A DNA stretch of 64,000 nt, from the IMG/VR virus record IMGVR_UViG_3300028844_007948, positions 1 through 64,000 of that record. The stretch is one strand, 5' to 3'. Below, in pieces: positions 1-7,781 of this stretch; position 1 is the first letter of the stretch; each line of letters begins with the position of its first letter. Position numbers and translations under genes: made by a program. The notes below the pieces were generated by a model. It was not told the origin of the DNA and searched no databases. It worked only from the letters and a program-made list of their open reading frames with translations. The DNA is from a virus.

Positions 1-405
1 GCAAAGAAAACAAACAACCCTTACGGAAAGATTCTAAAGAAAACAAAGCTATTAGCAAACATTGGTTTTCATTACAAGAATTCTTTAAACAACCAAGCAA
101 AAAGAGAAGGTAAGGAAATTGACTTTGACATTAAGCCGCGCCGTTGGGGGGTAAGATTGCCTAATACTCCTTTAGTAGAACATAAAGGAAAACATTATTT
201 AGAATACAAAGCGGAAAACGTTCAAAGTGTAGAATACTATACAGAACAAGGGGAAGAATTGACAAAAGAACAAGTACAAGAATTCTTACCTAAGAAAAGC
301 ACGTCTTCCACCCAAAGAGAATTGACAAAGAAAATCATCTTGCGAGACGTTGCGATTGAAAACATTCTTTCTTTAAGGATAAGTAAAAAGGTTTTCCTTG
401 GTTAA
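1..405 (+). CDS. C-terminal part of a conserved phage protein of unknown function (5' partial)
   Basis: Frame 1 is open from the first base, so this is the last 134 residues of a longer protein. A TTG start at 157 is possible but not needed, because the reading frame upstream looks coding. Lys-rich N-terminal part, then a segment RRWGVRLPNTPLVEHKGKHY that looks like a conserved core. I recall similar segments in uncharacterised marine phage proteins but cannot name a family. A strong terminator follows directly, so it is the last gene of its transcript. Confidence 0.7.
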   Translation, partial: AKKTNNPYGKILKKTKLLANIGFHYKNSLNNQAKREGKEIDFDIKPRRWGVRLPNTPLVEHKGKHYLEYKAENVQSVEYYTEQGEELTKEQVQEFLPKKSTSSTQRELTKKIILRDVAIENILSLRISKKVFLG

Positions 406-412
406 TGTTAGC

Positions 413-437
413 GCCCCCCGAAAGGGGGGCTTTTTTT
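413..437 (+). terminator. Rho-independent terminator
   Basis: A perfect 7-bp G/C stem (413-419 with 424-430) closes a GAAA tetraloop and is followed by seven T. It sits 8 bases after the stop of the preceding gene. Confidence 0.93.
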
Positions 438-518
438 ATGCCTACAAATAGAAAAGAAAACAAATAGAACAAAATAGGAAATAAACTAAATAGAAGGAAA
501 TAGAAAGAGAGAGAAAGA

Positions 519-683
519 ATGATTCATACTTACTTTAAACTATACAAAAGAAAAACCAACGTCCTCGCTTTTGTTTTGGGAGCTTGCCTAGGCTTGGCTA
601 TTGCTTGGGGTTTGCTCGCTTTCCTAGGCTCTCCTTGGATTGCCTTGTTTGACTTGGTTTGCCTTGCTCTTTCTTGCTCTTGA
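519..683 (+). CDS. Small two-helix membrane protein (54 aa)
   Basis: ATG at 519 after a purine-rich tract (GAGAGAAAGA). A basic N-terminus (YKRKTN) is followed by two hydrophobic stretches, about residues 16-38 and 40-53, separated by a short turn (GSPW). A cytoplasmic N-terminus and a hairpin in the inner membrane are likely from the positive-inside rule. The size and topology would fit a holin-like or membrane-modifying early protein, but nothing specific supports this. Codon use (CTC, GCT, GGC) matches the neighbouring 963 gene rather than the ATA/AGA-rich genes further right. Confidence 0.5.
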   Translation: MIHTYFKLYKRKTNVLAFVLGACLGLAIAWGLLAFLGSPWIALFDLVCLALSCS

Positions 684-786
684 AAGGTTGCTTTCTTTCA
701 ATCAATTTGAACTCTTTTTAAACTAGACAAAGAAAAAGTTGCTATGCTCTTGACGTTTTAAAACAATTAGTTTATTCTTTGTTTAT

Positions 787-939
787 ATGATTAAGAAATT
801 GACTTCCAAACTTCACGACCTTTACCACGTAGGTTTTGCCTCAACTTGTTTAGTGTTCAACCTAGACTCAAACATTTGGTTCTTTGCGAGCCTTGTTTAT
901 TTGATCATAAGCCTTTTCGATCTCGTAACTAACAACTAA
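787..939 (+). CDS. Small hydrophobic protein (50 aa)
   Basis: ATG at 787, stop at 937-939, 23 bases before the next gene. The basic N-terminus (MIKKLTSKLH) precedes a mainly hydrophobic C-terminal half (residues 28-46), consistent with one membrane segment. No family recognised. It probably shares a transcript with the following gene, since no terminator lies between them. Confidence 0.45.
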   Translation: MIKKLTSKLHDLYHVGFASTCLVFNLDSNIWFFASLVYLIISLFDLVTNN

Positions 940-962
940 CCCAAAAAAAAGGAAAAAGTACC

Positions 963-1925
963 ATGTACATCATTAACAACAACAACGGAAAAACAGAAGT
1001 AGAAACCTCTCAAGTTGAGAGCATTGCCAATGCAGTAGAAACCTCAATGAGAGAGTTTAAACTGCATGACGTAAGCGAGCAAGCCGACGTCAATGGCATA
1101 CTTGAGCAACTCAATGTTGGAGAGTATTCAACTCGCTCTCTTGATCACGTCTGCCAAGGCTTCAAACTTATCAAGGATGATCGAGACGAGCCTTTGACAA
1201 TCGTAAGTTCAACCTATGATCTCTTGCAACCTCTTGAGGCTTTTGCTTTCCTCGATTGCCTCAAGGATGAATTGAGCTTTTCTTATGAGAAAGCGGGCTT
1301 TCTTCACAATGGACGTCAGCTTTTCATCCAAGGCTCTCTTGGTAACTTTGAAGTACCAACCTCAAGCCAAAGGAGAAAAGGAGATATTCTAAACAAAAGA
1401 ATTGTCGCCAAAACCTCTTTTGATGGTTCGATTGCGACAACCATTGCGATTGAGATTTTGAGAGTATGGTGCGACAATGGTTGCGCCTCTTGGGAGAGCG
1501 ACAATGCGATTGCTAAGGTAAAGCATACTCGCAACCAACGTCAGCTCATGAGATATGCTCTTGAGCAAGCAACGGGAGTCAAACAAGTAATTCAAAACCT
1601 TGAGAGCGACATTGCAACCTTGAGCAACGTTGAAGTCAATCAAGAGCAGTTCAATCGTATCAATGAGCTTGTTTTCAAGGGAGAGAGCAAGAGAGCTGAA
1701 AACGTGAGAGATCAAGTTGCTAGTCAATTCCACAATGAGCGCTTGGGAGCTTTTGGGGAAAGCGCTTGGGACGTACTCAATGCTTTTACAGCATATCAAA
1801 CTCATGATCGAGTTGTGAGAGAAACCAAGCAAACCTCAAGAGAGGAAAATGCTTTCCGCGCTCAAGGAGATCAAACCTTTTCAAGAAAGGTTCGCAAGGC
1901 AATCCAAGAGGTTCTTTCAGTATGA
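963..1925 (+). CDS. DUF932-like phage/plasmid protein
   Basis: 320 residues with the layout of the DUF932 family, which occurs in phages and plasmids and has no firmly established biochemical role. Visible family-like features are a central Y-D-LLQPLEAFAFLDCL stretch near residue 85, a G-F-HNGRQLFIQG strand, an FDGS segment and RVWCDNGC, which resembles the usual RVVCxNT segment. The start is supported by AAAAGGAAAAAGTACC just upstream. Codon use is unlike the rest of the window: Glu is mostly GAG and Leu CTT/CTC, as in the capsid genes, which suggests strong expression. A terminator follows 68 bases downstream. Confidence 0.75.
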   Translation: MYIINNNNGKTEVETSQVESIANAVETSMREFKLHDVSEQADVNGILEQLNVGEYSTRSLDHVCQGFKLIKDDRDEPLTIVSSTYDLLQPLEAFAFLDCLKDELSFSYEKAGFLHNGRQLFIQGSLGNFEVPTSSQRRKGDILNKRIVAKTSFDGSIATTIAIEILRVWCDNGCASWESDNAIAKVKHTRNQRQLMRYALEQATGVKQVIQNLESDIATLSNVEVNQEQFNRINELVFKGESKRAENVRDQVASQFHNERLGAFGESAWDVLNAFTAYQTHDRVVRETKQTSREENAFRAQGDQTFSRKVRKAIQEVLSV

Positions 1926-1993
1926 TGCTCATTGTCTTGATCGGAGTTGCTTGCTTATTAGCTAGTCAATTCAATTAGATCATAAAAACCTCA

Positions 1994-2021
1994 AGCTCTC
2001 CGAAAGGAGAGCTTTTTTTTT
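1994..2021 (+). terminator. Rho-independent terminator
   Basis: Eight-bp stem AGCTCTCC/GGAGAGCT with a GAAA tetraloop (2002-2005) and a run of nine T. It has the same loop and architecture as the terminator at 413-437. Confidence 0.93.
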
Positions 2022-2259
2022 GCCTTGATTTCTACCCCCCCCATTTTACCAAAAAATTGACCGATCCGACTTTACGAGATGCGCGCGGGGGCCCTATTTT
2101 CAGTATCGAACACAAAAAACTGAATTTCAATATATATGTTGGGGCTGGGCCCCAATACCCCCCCCTATTAAACAAAAACTAACAAAAAAGAACAAGAGTA
2201 GTACAAAAACAAAAACAAAAAAAATACAAGGACGATAAATTTAGATAACGCGCGATTTA
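2022..2259. other. Non-coding stretch with G/C runs and a hairpin
   Basis: No convincing gene. The stretch holds unusual C runs, a GCGCGCGGGGGCCC block near 2080-2095, and a 7-bp hairpin TTGGGGC/GCCCCAA (2139-2155, loop TGG) followed by a C tract. This composition contrasts with the AT-rich flanks. The region separates the left plus-strand block from minus-strand genes that end at 2260. Confidence 0.5.
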
Positions 2260-2820
2260 TTAATCGAATGTATACCCGAATTTATCTATCTCCCATTGGG
2301 AGCAAGATGCTACAGCATCAATAAGCATGTCATCATACATATGTTGATATTCTCTATTAGGCCTAATAGATTCAAGAGTTCTATTTTCTATTTTTGGACT
2401 TTTCACTCCAAGTTTATCGCATATAACTTTCATGTCTTTTTCCACATGTTCTTGTCTAACAAAGTGGTCTATAATACATGTCGAACAAAAATGAAATTTG
2501 CAATATAAGGAAACTATAGGGCTTGAAATTTTACCAGATAAAACAAAATCTTTAAAATTTAATTGTTTTAATTCCTTGTGGTGAGTTTTTGCATGATAAT
2601 AATAAGATACGGCTCTGTCCCAAGGATTACGAACCGAACCTATTTTAAAATAAGAATCAAAATCATTCCCTATTTCTCTTTTCCATTCATATGCATTCCA
2701 ATGAGCAGAACTTTTTGGTATGATATAATCTGGGCAATGTTTTTTGAGTAACATCTTTATTGATCCTCCAGCACATTTCTGTGCATGAAGAAATAATATC
2801 TTCGAATCAGGTATATACAT
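2260..2820 (-). CDS. Sulfotransferase family 2-like protein
   Basis: 186 residues. PAPS-dependent sulfotransferases of this type carry a 5'-phosphosulfate loop near the N-terminus and a 3'-phosphate site with R-N-P-W. Here the first is LHAQKCAGGSIK (residues 11-22), with Gln where Pro is usual, and the second is VRNPWDRAVSYYYH (63-76). The product would transfer sulfate from PAPS to an acceptor, probably a sugar hydroxyl, but no acceptor can be read from the sequence. The protein is short for the family, so it is a minimal domain. No signal peptide, so it is cytoplasmic. It follows a second sulfotransferase-like gene by 7 bases and is probably co-transcribed. Confidence 0.8.
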   Translation of the reverse strand: MYIPDSKILFLHAQKCAGGSIKMLLKKHCPDYIIPKSSAHWNAYEWKREIGNDFDSYFKIGSVRNPWDRAVSYYYHAKTHHKELKQLNFKDFVLSGKISSPIVSLYCKFHFCSTCIIDHFVRQEHVEKDMKVICDKLGVKSPKIENRTLESIRPNREYQHMYDDMLIDAVASCSQWEIDKFGYTFD

Positions 2821-2827
2821 AAATGTA

Positions 2828-3532
2828 TTACTTAAAAGTATAATTCTTAATTTTTATAGTTTGATGGTCTTTAGCTGAAACCATATCAATCAATTCTTGA
2901 GTATAAAATTTATAATAATCAAGACCTAAAGAATTATAATTAAAATCATTATCATGTCTTAACTTTGATTGAGCATCAATGTTTAATTTACCACAAACAT
3001 AAGAAAAATCTTTCTCAAAGCTATCAAAATCCATCAAATAATCTAAAATAACACTTCCGTATTCATCTGTATAATAATCAGATTGAGGTTCATGATCGTA
3101 AACGATTTTTTTGAAAGCTGCTTCATATGACCCCCAATTATCAAAAAAGCCCGCGATATTCTCCATATTTCTCTCTGTCTGTATTCGCCAATCGAGAAAA
3201 TGATCTTCTGGTTTTCCCTCCGCCCTCATCGACTTTTGAGTTTTATTAAAAAATTGCTCTCTTCTGTGAGGGTCAAGAAAAGTTTCTAATCTTTGCACTC
3301 GCATACAAAAATTACTCCAGATTCTTTCCCAAGGATTTCTTACGACTGTAAACTTAAAGTATTCCGTCCACTCTTCATCAGAAAATATTTTTTTTGCTTG
3401 GAGTGCTGTTTTTTGACTGGCACTTGTGCCGTTTATAAGTTGACCCCTGAATAATTGAAATGTTTTTTTAATAGAAACAGATCCTGTCTTAGGGATGGAT
3501 ATGTAGATGAATTTAGTTTGAATAGATCTCAT
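2828..3532 (-). CDS. Sulfotransferase family 2-like protein
   Basis: 234 residues. The phosphosulfate-binding loop is ISIPKTGSVSIKK (residues 11-23) and the 3'-phosphate motif is VVRNPWERIWSNF (63-75). Both are in the expected order and spacing for PAPS-dependent sulfotransferases. The start codon at 3532 lies directly beside a 13-bp tandem repeat that may form its promoter. It is the first gene of a two-gene minus-strand unit with the sulfotransferase-like gene at 2260. The two proteins share only the cofactor motifs, so they may use different acceptors. Confidence 0.82.
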   Translation of the reverse strand: MRSIQTKFIYISIPKTGSVSIKKTFQLFRGQLINGTSASQKTALQAKKIFSDEEWTEYFKFTVVRNPWERIWSNFCMRVQRLETFLDPHRREQFFNKTQKSMRAEGKPEDHFLDWRIQTERNMENIAGFFDNWGSYEAAFKKIVYDHEPQSDYYTDEYGSVILDYLMDFDSFEKDFSYVCGKLNIDAQSKLRHDNDFNYNSLGLDYYKFYTQELIDMVSAKDHQTIKIKNYTFK

Positions 3533-3558
3533 TATGATATAATATTATGATATAATAT
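3533..3558 (-). repeat. Perfect 13-bp tandem repeat upstream of a sulfotransferase gene
   Basis: TATGATATAATAT occurs twice head to tail (3533-3545, 3546-3558), directly upstream of the minus-strand start codon at 3532. Each unit contains a TATAAT-like hexamer on the plus strand and a close equivalent on the minus strand. A promoter or operator role is inferred from position only. Confidence 0.6.
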
Positions 3559-3806
3559 TTCTTTTAAATTTACTTTCAACATATTTTTCCTTCATATTTG
3601 TATTTATAGGCTAAACTTGACATTTTTATTATAATTCCACGCATTTTGTTATTGCAGTGAGCCTATTTTAGAATTGCCATATATAACATATAATAACGAA
3701 AAAAAAAAATTTTAAAAAGCTCGATATAAATTTATAGCGGCGGCGAAGACGGAACAAAAATGACAGGACGAAAGCCCTAAAAAACTTAAAAAGTGAAGGG
3801 TTTTAA

Positions 3807-3816
3807 GTGTAACCAT
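3807..3816 (+). promoter_or_regulatory. GTGTAA-type promoter-like element
   Basis: GTGTAACCAT lies 14 bases before the ATG at 3821 and resembles the element found before several structural genes. This copy has C instead of T at position 7. The rest of the gap (3559-3806) is AT-rich, between divergently transcribed genes, and holds nothing else I recognise. Confidence 0.35.
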
Positions 3817-3820
3817 TATT

Positions 3821-4123
3821 ATGGTAATAATAGATGCAGAATTATCTGCTCCACCTAGTGAGGTCTGCCTGTTTAGGGATATAACATTGTATTCAAATTT
3901 TTTTTTAAACAAAGAGACGGTCCTAGAGTGTCCCAAGGAAGAAAGGGATTATTACTATAAATGGCTTAAGAATATGTCGGCATGGGATTATGTGATTGAT
4001 TTCGTCAACCCCAAAACTGAAATAGGGATAACTATAAGACCAAGTGAAGCGAATATTCTTATAGATAAAATTGATTATGGTAATTTCAATTTGGTTATAC
4101 ATAAACTACAAACCTTAACTTAA
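3821..4123 (+). CDS. Hypothetical protein (100 aa)
   Basis: A soluble 100-residue protein with no recognised motif. Acidic and aromatic residues are common in the middle (ERDYYYKWLKNMSAWDYV), and the C-terminal half alternates hydrophobic and charged residues as in a small alpha/beta fold. It stands alone between a divergent sulfotransferase gene and the glycosyltransferase pair, preceded by a GTGTAA-type element. Confidence 0.5.
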   Translation: MVIIDAELSAPPSEVCLFRDITLYSNFFLNKETVLECPKEERDYYYKWLKNMSAWDYVIDFVNPKTEIGITIRPSEANILIDKIDYGNFNLVIHKLQTLT

Positions 4124-4164
4124 TTTTAAATAGATTTTTAAAAGAAAAAAAATACCATAAGGTT

Positions 4165-5250
4165 ATGGGCAAATTAGAAATCATAAGCCAAGACCAAGAA
4201 GAAGTCGATGCACTTGGAAGTGTTTACTCTGAAGCTAAATTTGATAGATCAAGACTGGAAGGCACGCTAAGTTTTGCAAACAAAGAGTGGTTGACATTAC
4301 TGTCGGCTCAAGATACTGCAAGCGGACGCATTAAGGAGGGCACGGTGGGAATAGGGAGGGCTACGAGAAAATTAGAAAGGTTATCAAAAGGAGCATTAAA
4401 AAGGGTTAGAAATTTCGGGGAATTTGATTGCATCAAAATTGTAAGCTTTTTTTCTTATGGAGTTTATTGTCATAACATAATAGACACAATACCCGTATTA
4501 ATGGGAATGGATGAGATGGAAGATTGTGAATTAGTTTTAGTTAAATCAGAACCTTCTGTAATAAAGATGATCAAAGGTTTAAATATAAAATTTAAAAAAG
4601 TAAAATTCGTATCAGGAGCAAAAGATAATTATATAAAAGCAAGAAAAGTGATTCTTTATCATCATCATAATGCTCACACAAGAAGAAAGGAAGACATAAT
4701 AAAATTTAAAGAAAAAATCGATTACGAAACGATAAAACTAAGAGGAGAGCATCGAAAAAAATTAATATACTGCACTAGGAATGTAGGGGGGGGAGCCCTC
4801 CACGGGAGGCAAATTGAAGAAAAATGCGAGACAAGGATAATATCAATACTTAAAGCTCATGCAAGAGTAAATGATTTAGATTTTGTTTTGTTTACAGGAT
4901 GGAAAGATATAGAAAAGCAGGAGAGACTCTCTTTCCTTGAGCAAATGACTTTATTCAGCAAGGCAAAAATAGTAGTTGGGCCTCATGGTGGAGCAATGGT
5001 GAATATAATTGGATGCTTAGAATCTAACGATTGTTACATTGCAGAATTTAGCAGTGGCAAAATACCATGCCAAGGAAAAAGGTCTAAGCTTTTTGGTAAA
5101 AATTACAGTAAATTATTATCTTTTCACCCTGAAGAGATCATGAATTACTATTTGATACCTTTTTCGGAGGGGTCAGGACAAAGCAAGACTTTGATAGATT
5201 TGAAGCATTTAAGACAATTTCTCAAATATGCAAGAGATAGTAAGCCATAA
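4165..5250 (+). CDS. GT61-like (DUF563) glycosyltransferase
   Basis: 361 residues. The C-terminal half has the GT61/DUF563 pattern: an IYCTRN strand near residue 199, then GGGALHGRQIEE, LSFLEQMTLFSKAKIVVGPHGG (about 250-272) and a following hydrophobic helix. EQM-lf-A-iVvGpHGa is the hallmark of this family, which moves sugars such as xylose or GlcNAc onto glycans and proteins. No signal peptide or membrane anchor, so it would act in the host cytoplasm. It is a clear paralogue of the next gene and overlaps it by 23 bases, so the two are translationally linked. Donor and acceptor cannot be told. Confidence 0.78.
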   Translation: MGKLEIISQDQEEVDALGSVYSEAKFDRSRLEGTLSFANKEWLTLLSAQDTASGRIKEGTVGIGRATRKLERLSKGALKRVRNFGEFDCIKIVSFFSYGVYCHNIIDTIPVLMGMDEMEDCELVLVKSEPSVIKMIKGLNIKFKKVKFVSGAKDNYIKARKVILYHHHNAHTRRKEDIIKFKEKIDYETIKLRGEHRKKLIYCTRNVGGGALHGRQIEEKCETRIISILKAHARVNDLDFVLFTGWKDIEKQERLSFLEQMTLFSKAKIVVGPHGGAMVNIIGCLESNDCYIAEFSSGKIPCQGKRSKLFGKNYSKLLSFHPEEIMNYYLIPFSEGSGQSKTLIDLKHLRQFLKYARDSKP

Positions 5251-6268
5251 CCCAAAAGAATATACATCTATATTATACCCTCCTCCCCCACACCAGGAAA
5301 TAAAAGATTTTAGGGAATATGATAACGACGATAGATACAGATACTACGGCGTGGTAAACCAAAGCATAGACAGAAGGCAAAGGCTTTTTGTTACAGAATA
5401 TTGGGATGAGGAGTACAGTAAGTTGAAGTGGCAAGGTCCTGATGTACCAAAATATAATTCAGTATTAATATTGAACATGCCTTATGACAAATCTTATTGT
5501 CATAATATGCTAGATACTCTACCTCTAATATTTAATTTAGAACTTAAAAGTCATTATGATTTAATAATCATACCAAATACAAACTTTTTAGAAAAATTTT
5601 ATTTGGAATTAAATTTAGTCCTAAAAAAAACAATAATATTAAAAACTCATACGAGTTTTCAAGCTAAAAATGTTAGAACAGAAAACTACTGCATAAAAGC
5701 TAGAGATGTTAAAAACTTAATTCAGTTCAAAGGTTTTGTAGAAAAATACAAAAGTAAAACAAAAATAAAAGAATCAAAAAATCAAAAAAAATTCATATAT
5801 TGCACCAGGAATTCTGGAGGGGGAGCATTTAATAATAGAAGGGTGGACGATTTAAATGAAGGCGAATTGATATTATTATCAGAAAAATACTGCAAAGAAA
5901 AAGGTCTAGATTTTGTTTATTTTAACTGTAAGAATGCGAGTGGAACAAGAAACTTAAAGATAATTGAGCAGATGAGTCTTTTTCATGATGCAAAAATAGT
6001 AGTTGGGCCTCATGGCGGAGCGTTGTCAAACTTAATATTTCTTGATCCCAGAAATAAATGCAAAGTGGCAGAGTTTGTGTCTGGGGAAATGAGTAAAGGT
6101 GTTCATGGAGTCAAGCCTTATGTTAAAAATTACAATAGGCTTTACTGTAACATAATAGATCAGTTTTGTGATTATTATTTCATTCCATTTTCTAAAGGAT
6201 CAACAAATATGACGACCAAAATAGACCCTGAGGATTTTAAACTTTTTTTAAAAAAAATAGGAAATTAA
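5228..6268 (+). CDS. GT61-like (DUF563) glycosyltransferase, paralogue of the upstream gene
   Basis: 346 residues. It repeats the layout of the preceding gene: IYCTRNSGGGAFNNRRVDD, then IEQMSLFHDAKIVVGPHGGA, then YYFIPFSKGS near the C-terminus. The two are alignable through most of the C-terminal half and share a histidine-rich segment (SYCHNMLDTLP here, VYCHNIIDTIP in the paralogue). They probably arose by tandem duplication and have diverged in the N-terminal acceptor or donor half. Start at 5228, inside the end of the previous gene, is the longest open start and gives an ordinary length for the family. Confidence 0.78.
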   Translation: MQEIVSHNPKEYTSILYPPPPHQEIKDFREYDNDDRYRYYGVVNQSIDRRQRLFVTEYWDEEYSKLKWQGPDVPKYNSVLILNMPYDKSYCHNMLDTLPLIFNLELKSHYDLIIIPNTNFLEKFYLELNLVLKKTIILKTHTSFQAKNVRTENYCIKARDVKNLIQFKGFVEKYKSKTKIKESKNQKKFIYCTRNSGGGAFNNRRVDDLNEGELILLSEKYCKEKGLDFVYFNCKNASGTRNLKIIEQMSLFHDAKIVVGPHGGALSNLIFLDPRNKCKVAEFVSGEMSKGVHGVKPYVKNYNRLYCNIIDQFCDYYFIPFSKGSTNMTTKIDPEDFKLFLKKIGN

Positions 6269-6294
6269 AAAAAAATAAAAAATTTAAAAAAACA

Positions 6295-6304
6295 GTGTAA
6301 TGTA
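6295..6304 (+). promoter_or_regulatory. GTGTAAT-type promoter-like element
   Basis: GTGTAATGTA lies 28 bases before the ATG at 6323, after an A/T tract. It is the same element as at 32778, 39339 and 43261, and at 17742-17733 on the minus strand. Confidence 0.55.
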
Positions 6305-6322
6305 CAACATAGTCTAATTGCA

Positions 6323-7183
6323 ATGAAATACAAAAAACTAGAAATTGATTTAACAGATGAAATTAAAGCAGCCCTCTCTGAAGAAGAGGGAAACCAAGAA
6401 GAAATCCCTCAAGAAGCTTGGGCAGAAGAGAAGAATAAAGGTAAAACATTAAATAAACCATTTAGAACATCAGGTGGGCCTAAGAAATTTTCTGTTTATG
6501 TTAAGAACGAAAAAGGAAACATAATTAAAGTTAACTTTGGAGATCCAAACATGGAGATTAAAAGAGACAGCCCAGAAAGAAGAAAGTCTTTCAGAGCTAG
6601 GCATAACTGTGAAAATCCTGGACCAAAAACAAAAGCAAGATATTGGTCTTGCAAAATGTGGAGCAAGAAAAGTGTCACAAATGTAACTAAAGGCTCAGAA
6701 GAGGAGCTGTTGAAAGATTTAGATGAGTCCGAAGCAGAACTTACTGAAAAACAAAAAAAACTCCCACCTGAAGTCCAAAAGAAAATCTTAAAAAAACAAG
6801 GTAAGGACACTAAAAGCGTAGACAAAAAAGATTCGGAAAAAAAAGACGCTAAAGAAAGCTCAGAAGCCAAACAGGGGCTCTGGGAAAATATCCATAGAAA
6901 AAGACAAAGAATCAAAGATGGATCTGGAGAAAAGATGAGGAAAAAAGGTGACAAAGGAGCTCCAACAGAAAAGCAAATAAAACAAGCTCAAAAGAAAAAA
7001 GAAGAGTCTAAGGCTGAAGAAGAATTTAAACCTCATAAAATGTACGACAAAGATGGAAAAGCATATGACGCTAAAACCAAAGAGGATCATCTCCGTATGA
7101 AGAAAATGGGTTATACTCACGAAGATCCAAAAATGAAGTCTAAAAGCGGTTATAAAACAAAAAGCGGATACAATAAAAAATAA
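6323..7183 (+). CDS. Lys/Glu-rich phage protein with a conserved Cys/Arg core
   Basis: 286 residues, almost all charged. Residues about 50-115 form the only ordered-looking part: FSVYVKNEKGNIIKVNFGDP, then a core around RRKSFRARHNCENPGP and KARYWSCKMW. I recall a closely similar core in uncharacterised proteins of marine myoviruses, where it sits with structural or packaging genes, but I cannot name its function. The remaining C-terminal part is low-complexity Lys/Glu/Ser (residues 140-286), likely disordered and able to bind nucleic acid. The two Cys (in RARHNC and YWSC) and His could bind a metal. A GTGTAAT-type element precedes it. Confidence 0.6.
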   Translation: MKYKKLEIDLTDEIKAALSEEEGNQEEIPQEAWAEEKNKGKTLNKPFRTSGGPKKFSVYVKNEKGNIIKVNFGDPNMEIKRDSPERRKSFRARHNCENPGPKTKARYWSCKMWSKKSVTNVTKGSEEELLKDLDESEAELTEKQKKLPPEVQKKILKKQGKDTKSVDKKDSEKKDAKESSEAKQGLWENIHRKRQRIKDGSGEKMRKKGDKGAPTEKQIKQAQKKKEESKAEEEFKPHKMYDKDGKAYDAKTKEDHLRMKKMGYTHEDPKMKSKSGYKTKSGYNKK

Positions 7184-7244
7184 CTAAAAAAACTTTAAAA
7201 ACAGTTTTATTGATTTATAATAAGATTTTACATATTCAATAAAA

Positions 7245-7781
7245 ATGATTAGTTATACTAAAAAATTCTTATTCCAGCACCACGGCAAGTGCGCTGGAAC
7301 TTCAGTCAAAAATGCAATTAAAAAGGCTTTGCCTGAACTTAGATCGGAGCTCAGGGAAACTGGCAAAGGGCATCTCTCATTGGATGATATGTATGATCTA
7401 ATTAGAGAGCGAGGAGAACTACCTAATAAGTATTTTAAGTTTACTATTGTAAGGAATCCCTGGGACAGACTCGTTTCCTGGTATTACCATTGGATTAAGA
7501 TCAATGGTTCAGACATGAAGTTTGAAGATTTTGCTATTCAAAGAAGAATGCCATATAAAAATCTAGAAAAAATGAATTTCATATTACAATTTGAGAATCT
7601 GAAAAAAGATTGGACCAAACTTTGTGCGAGGTTAGACATGCCAAGGATTGGACTTCCTCATATTCAGTATAATACAAATAGGCCGAAAAAAGCCTATCAA
7701 GAATATTATACTGATGAGATTAGAGATCTTGTAGCTACTAGACAAAAAGAGGTTATCGAAAAATTTGACTATAAGTTCTAA
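7245..7781 (+). CDS. Sulfotransferase family 2-like protein
   Basis: 178 residues. The phosphosulfate loop is FQHHGKCAGTSVKNA (residues 10-24), with Gly in place of the usual Pro before Lys, and the 3'-phosphate motif is IVRNPWDRLVSWYYHW (68-83). Spacing of about 50 residues between the two is normal. It is one of the smallest members here and may be close to the minimal fold. The gene ends in a 4-base convergent overlap with the minus-strand gene at 7778. Confidence 0.82.
   Translation: MISYTKKFLFQHHGKCAGTSVKNAIKKALPELRSELRETGKGHLSLDDMYDLIRERGELPNKYFKFTIVRNPWDRLVSWYYHWIKINGSDMKFEDFAIQRRMPYKNLEKMNFILQFENLKKDWTKLCARLDMPRIGLPHIQYNTNRPKKAYQEYYTDEIRDLVATRQKEVIEKFDYKF

Noticed and set aside
3625-3645. 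TTGACA and TATAAT close together upstream of 3821
   Set aside because: The two boxes are only about 7 bases apart, too close for one promoter.
6496-7120. Minus-strand open frames opposite the Lys-rich gene
   Set aside because: Translations are Phe/Ser/Leu-rich shadows of the Lys/Glu codons of the plus-strand gene.
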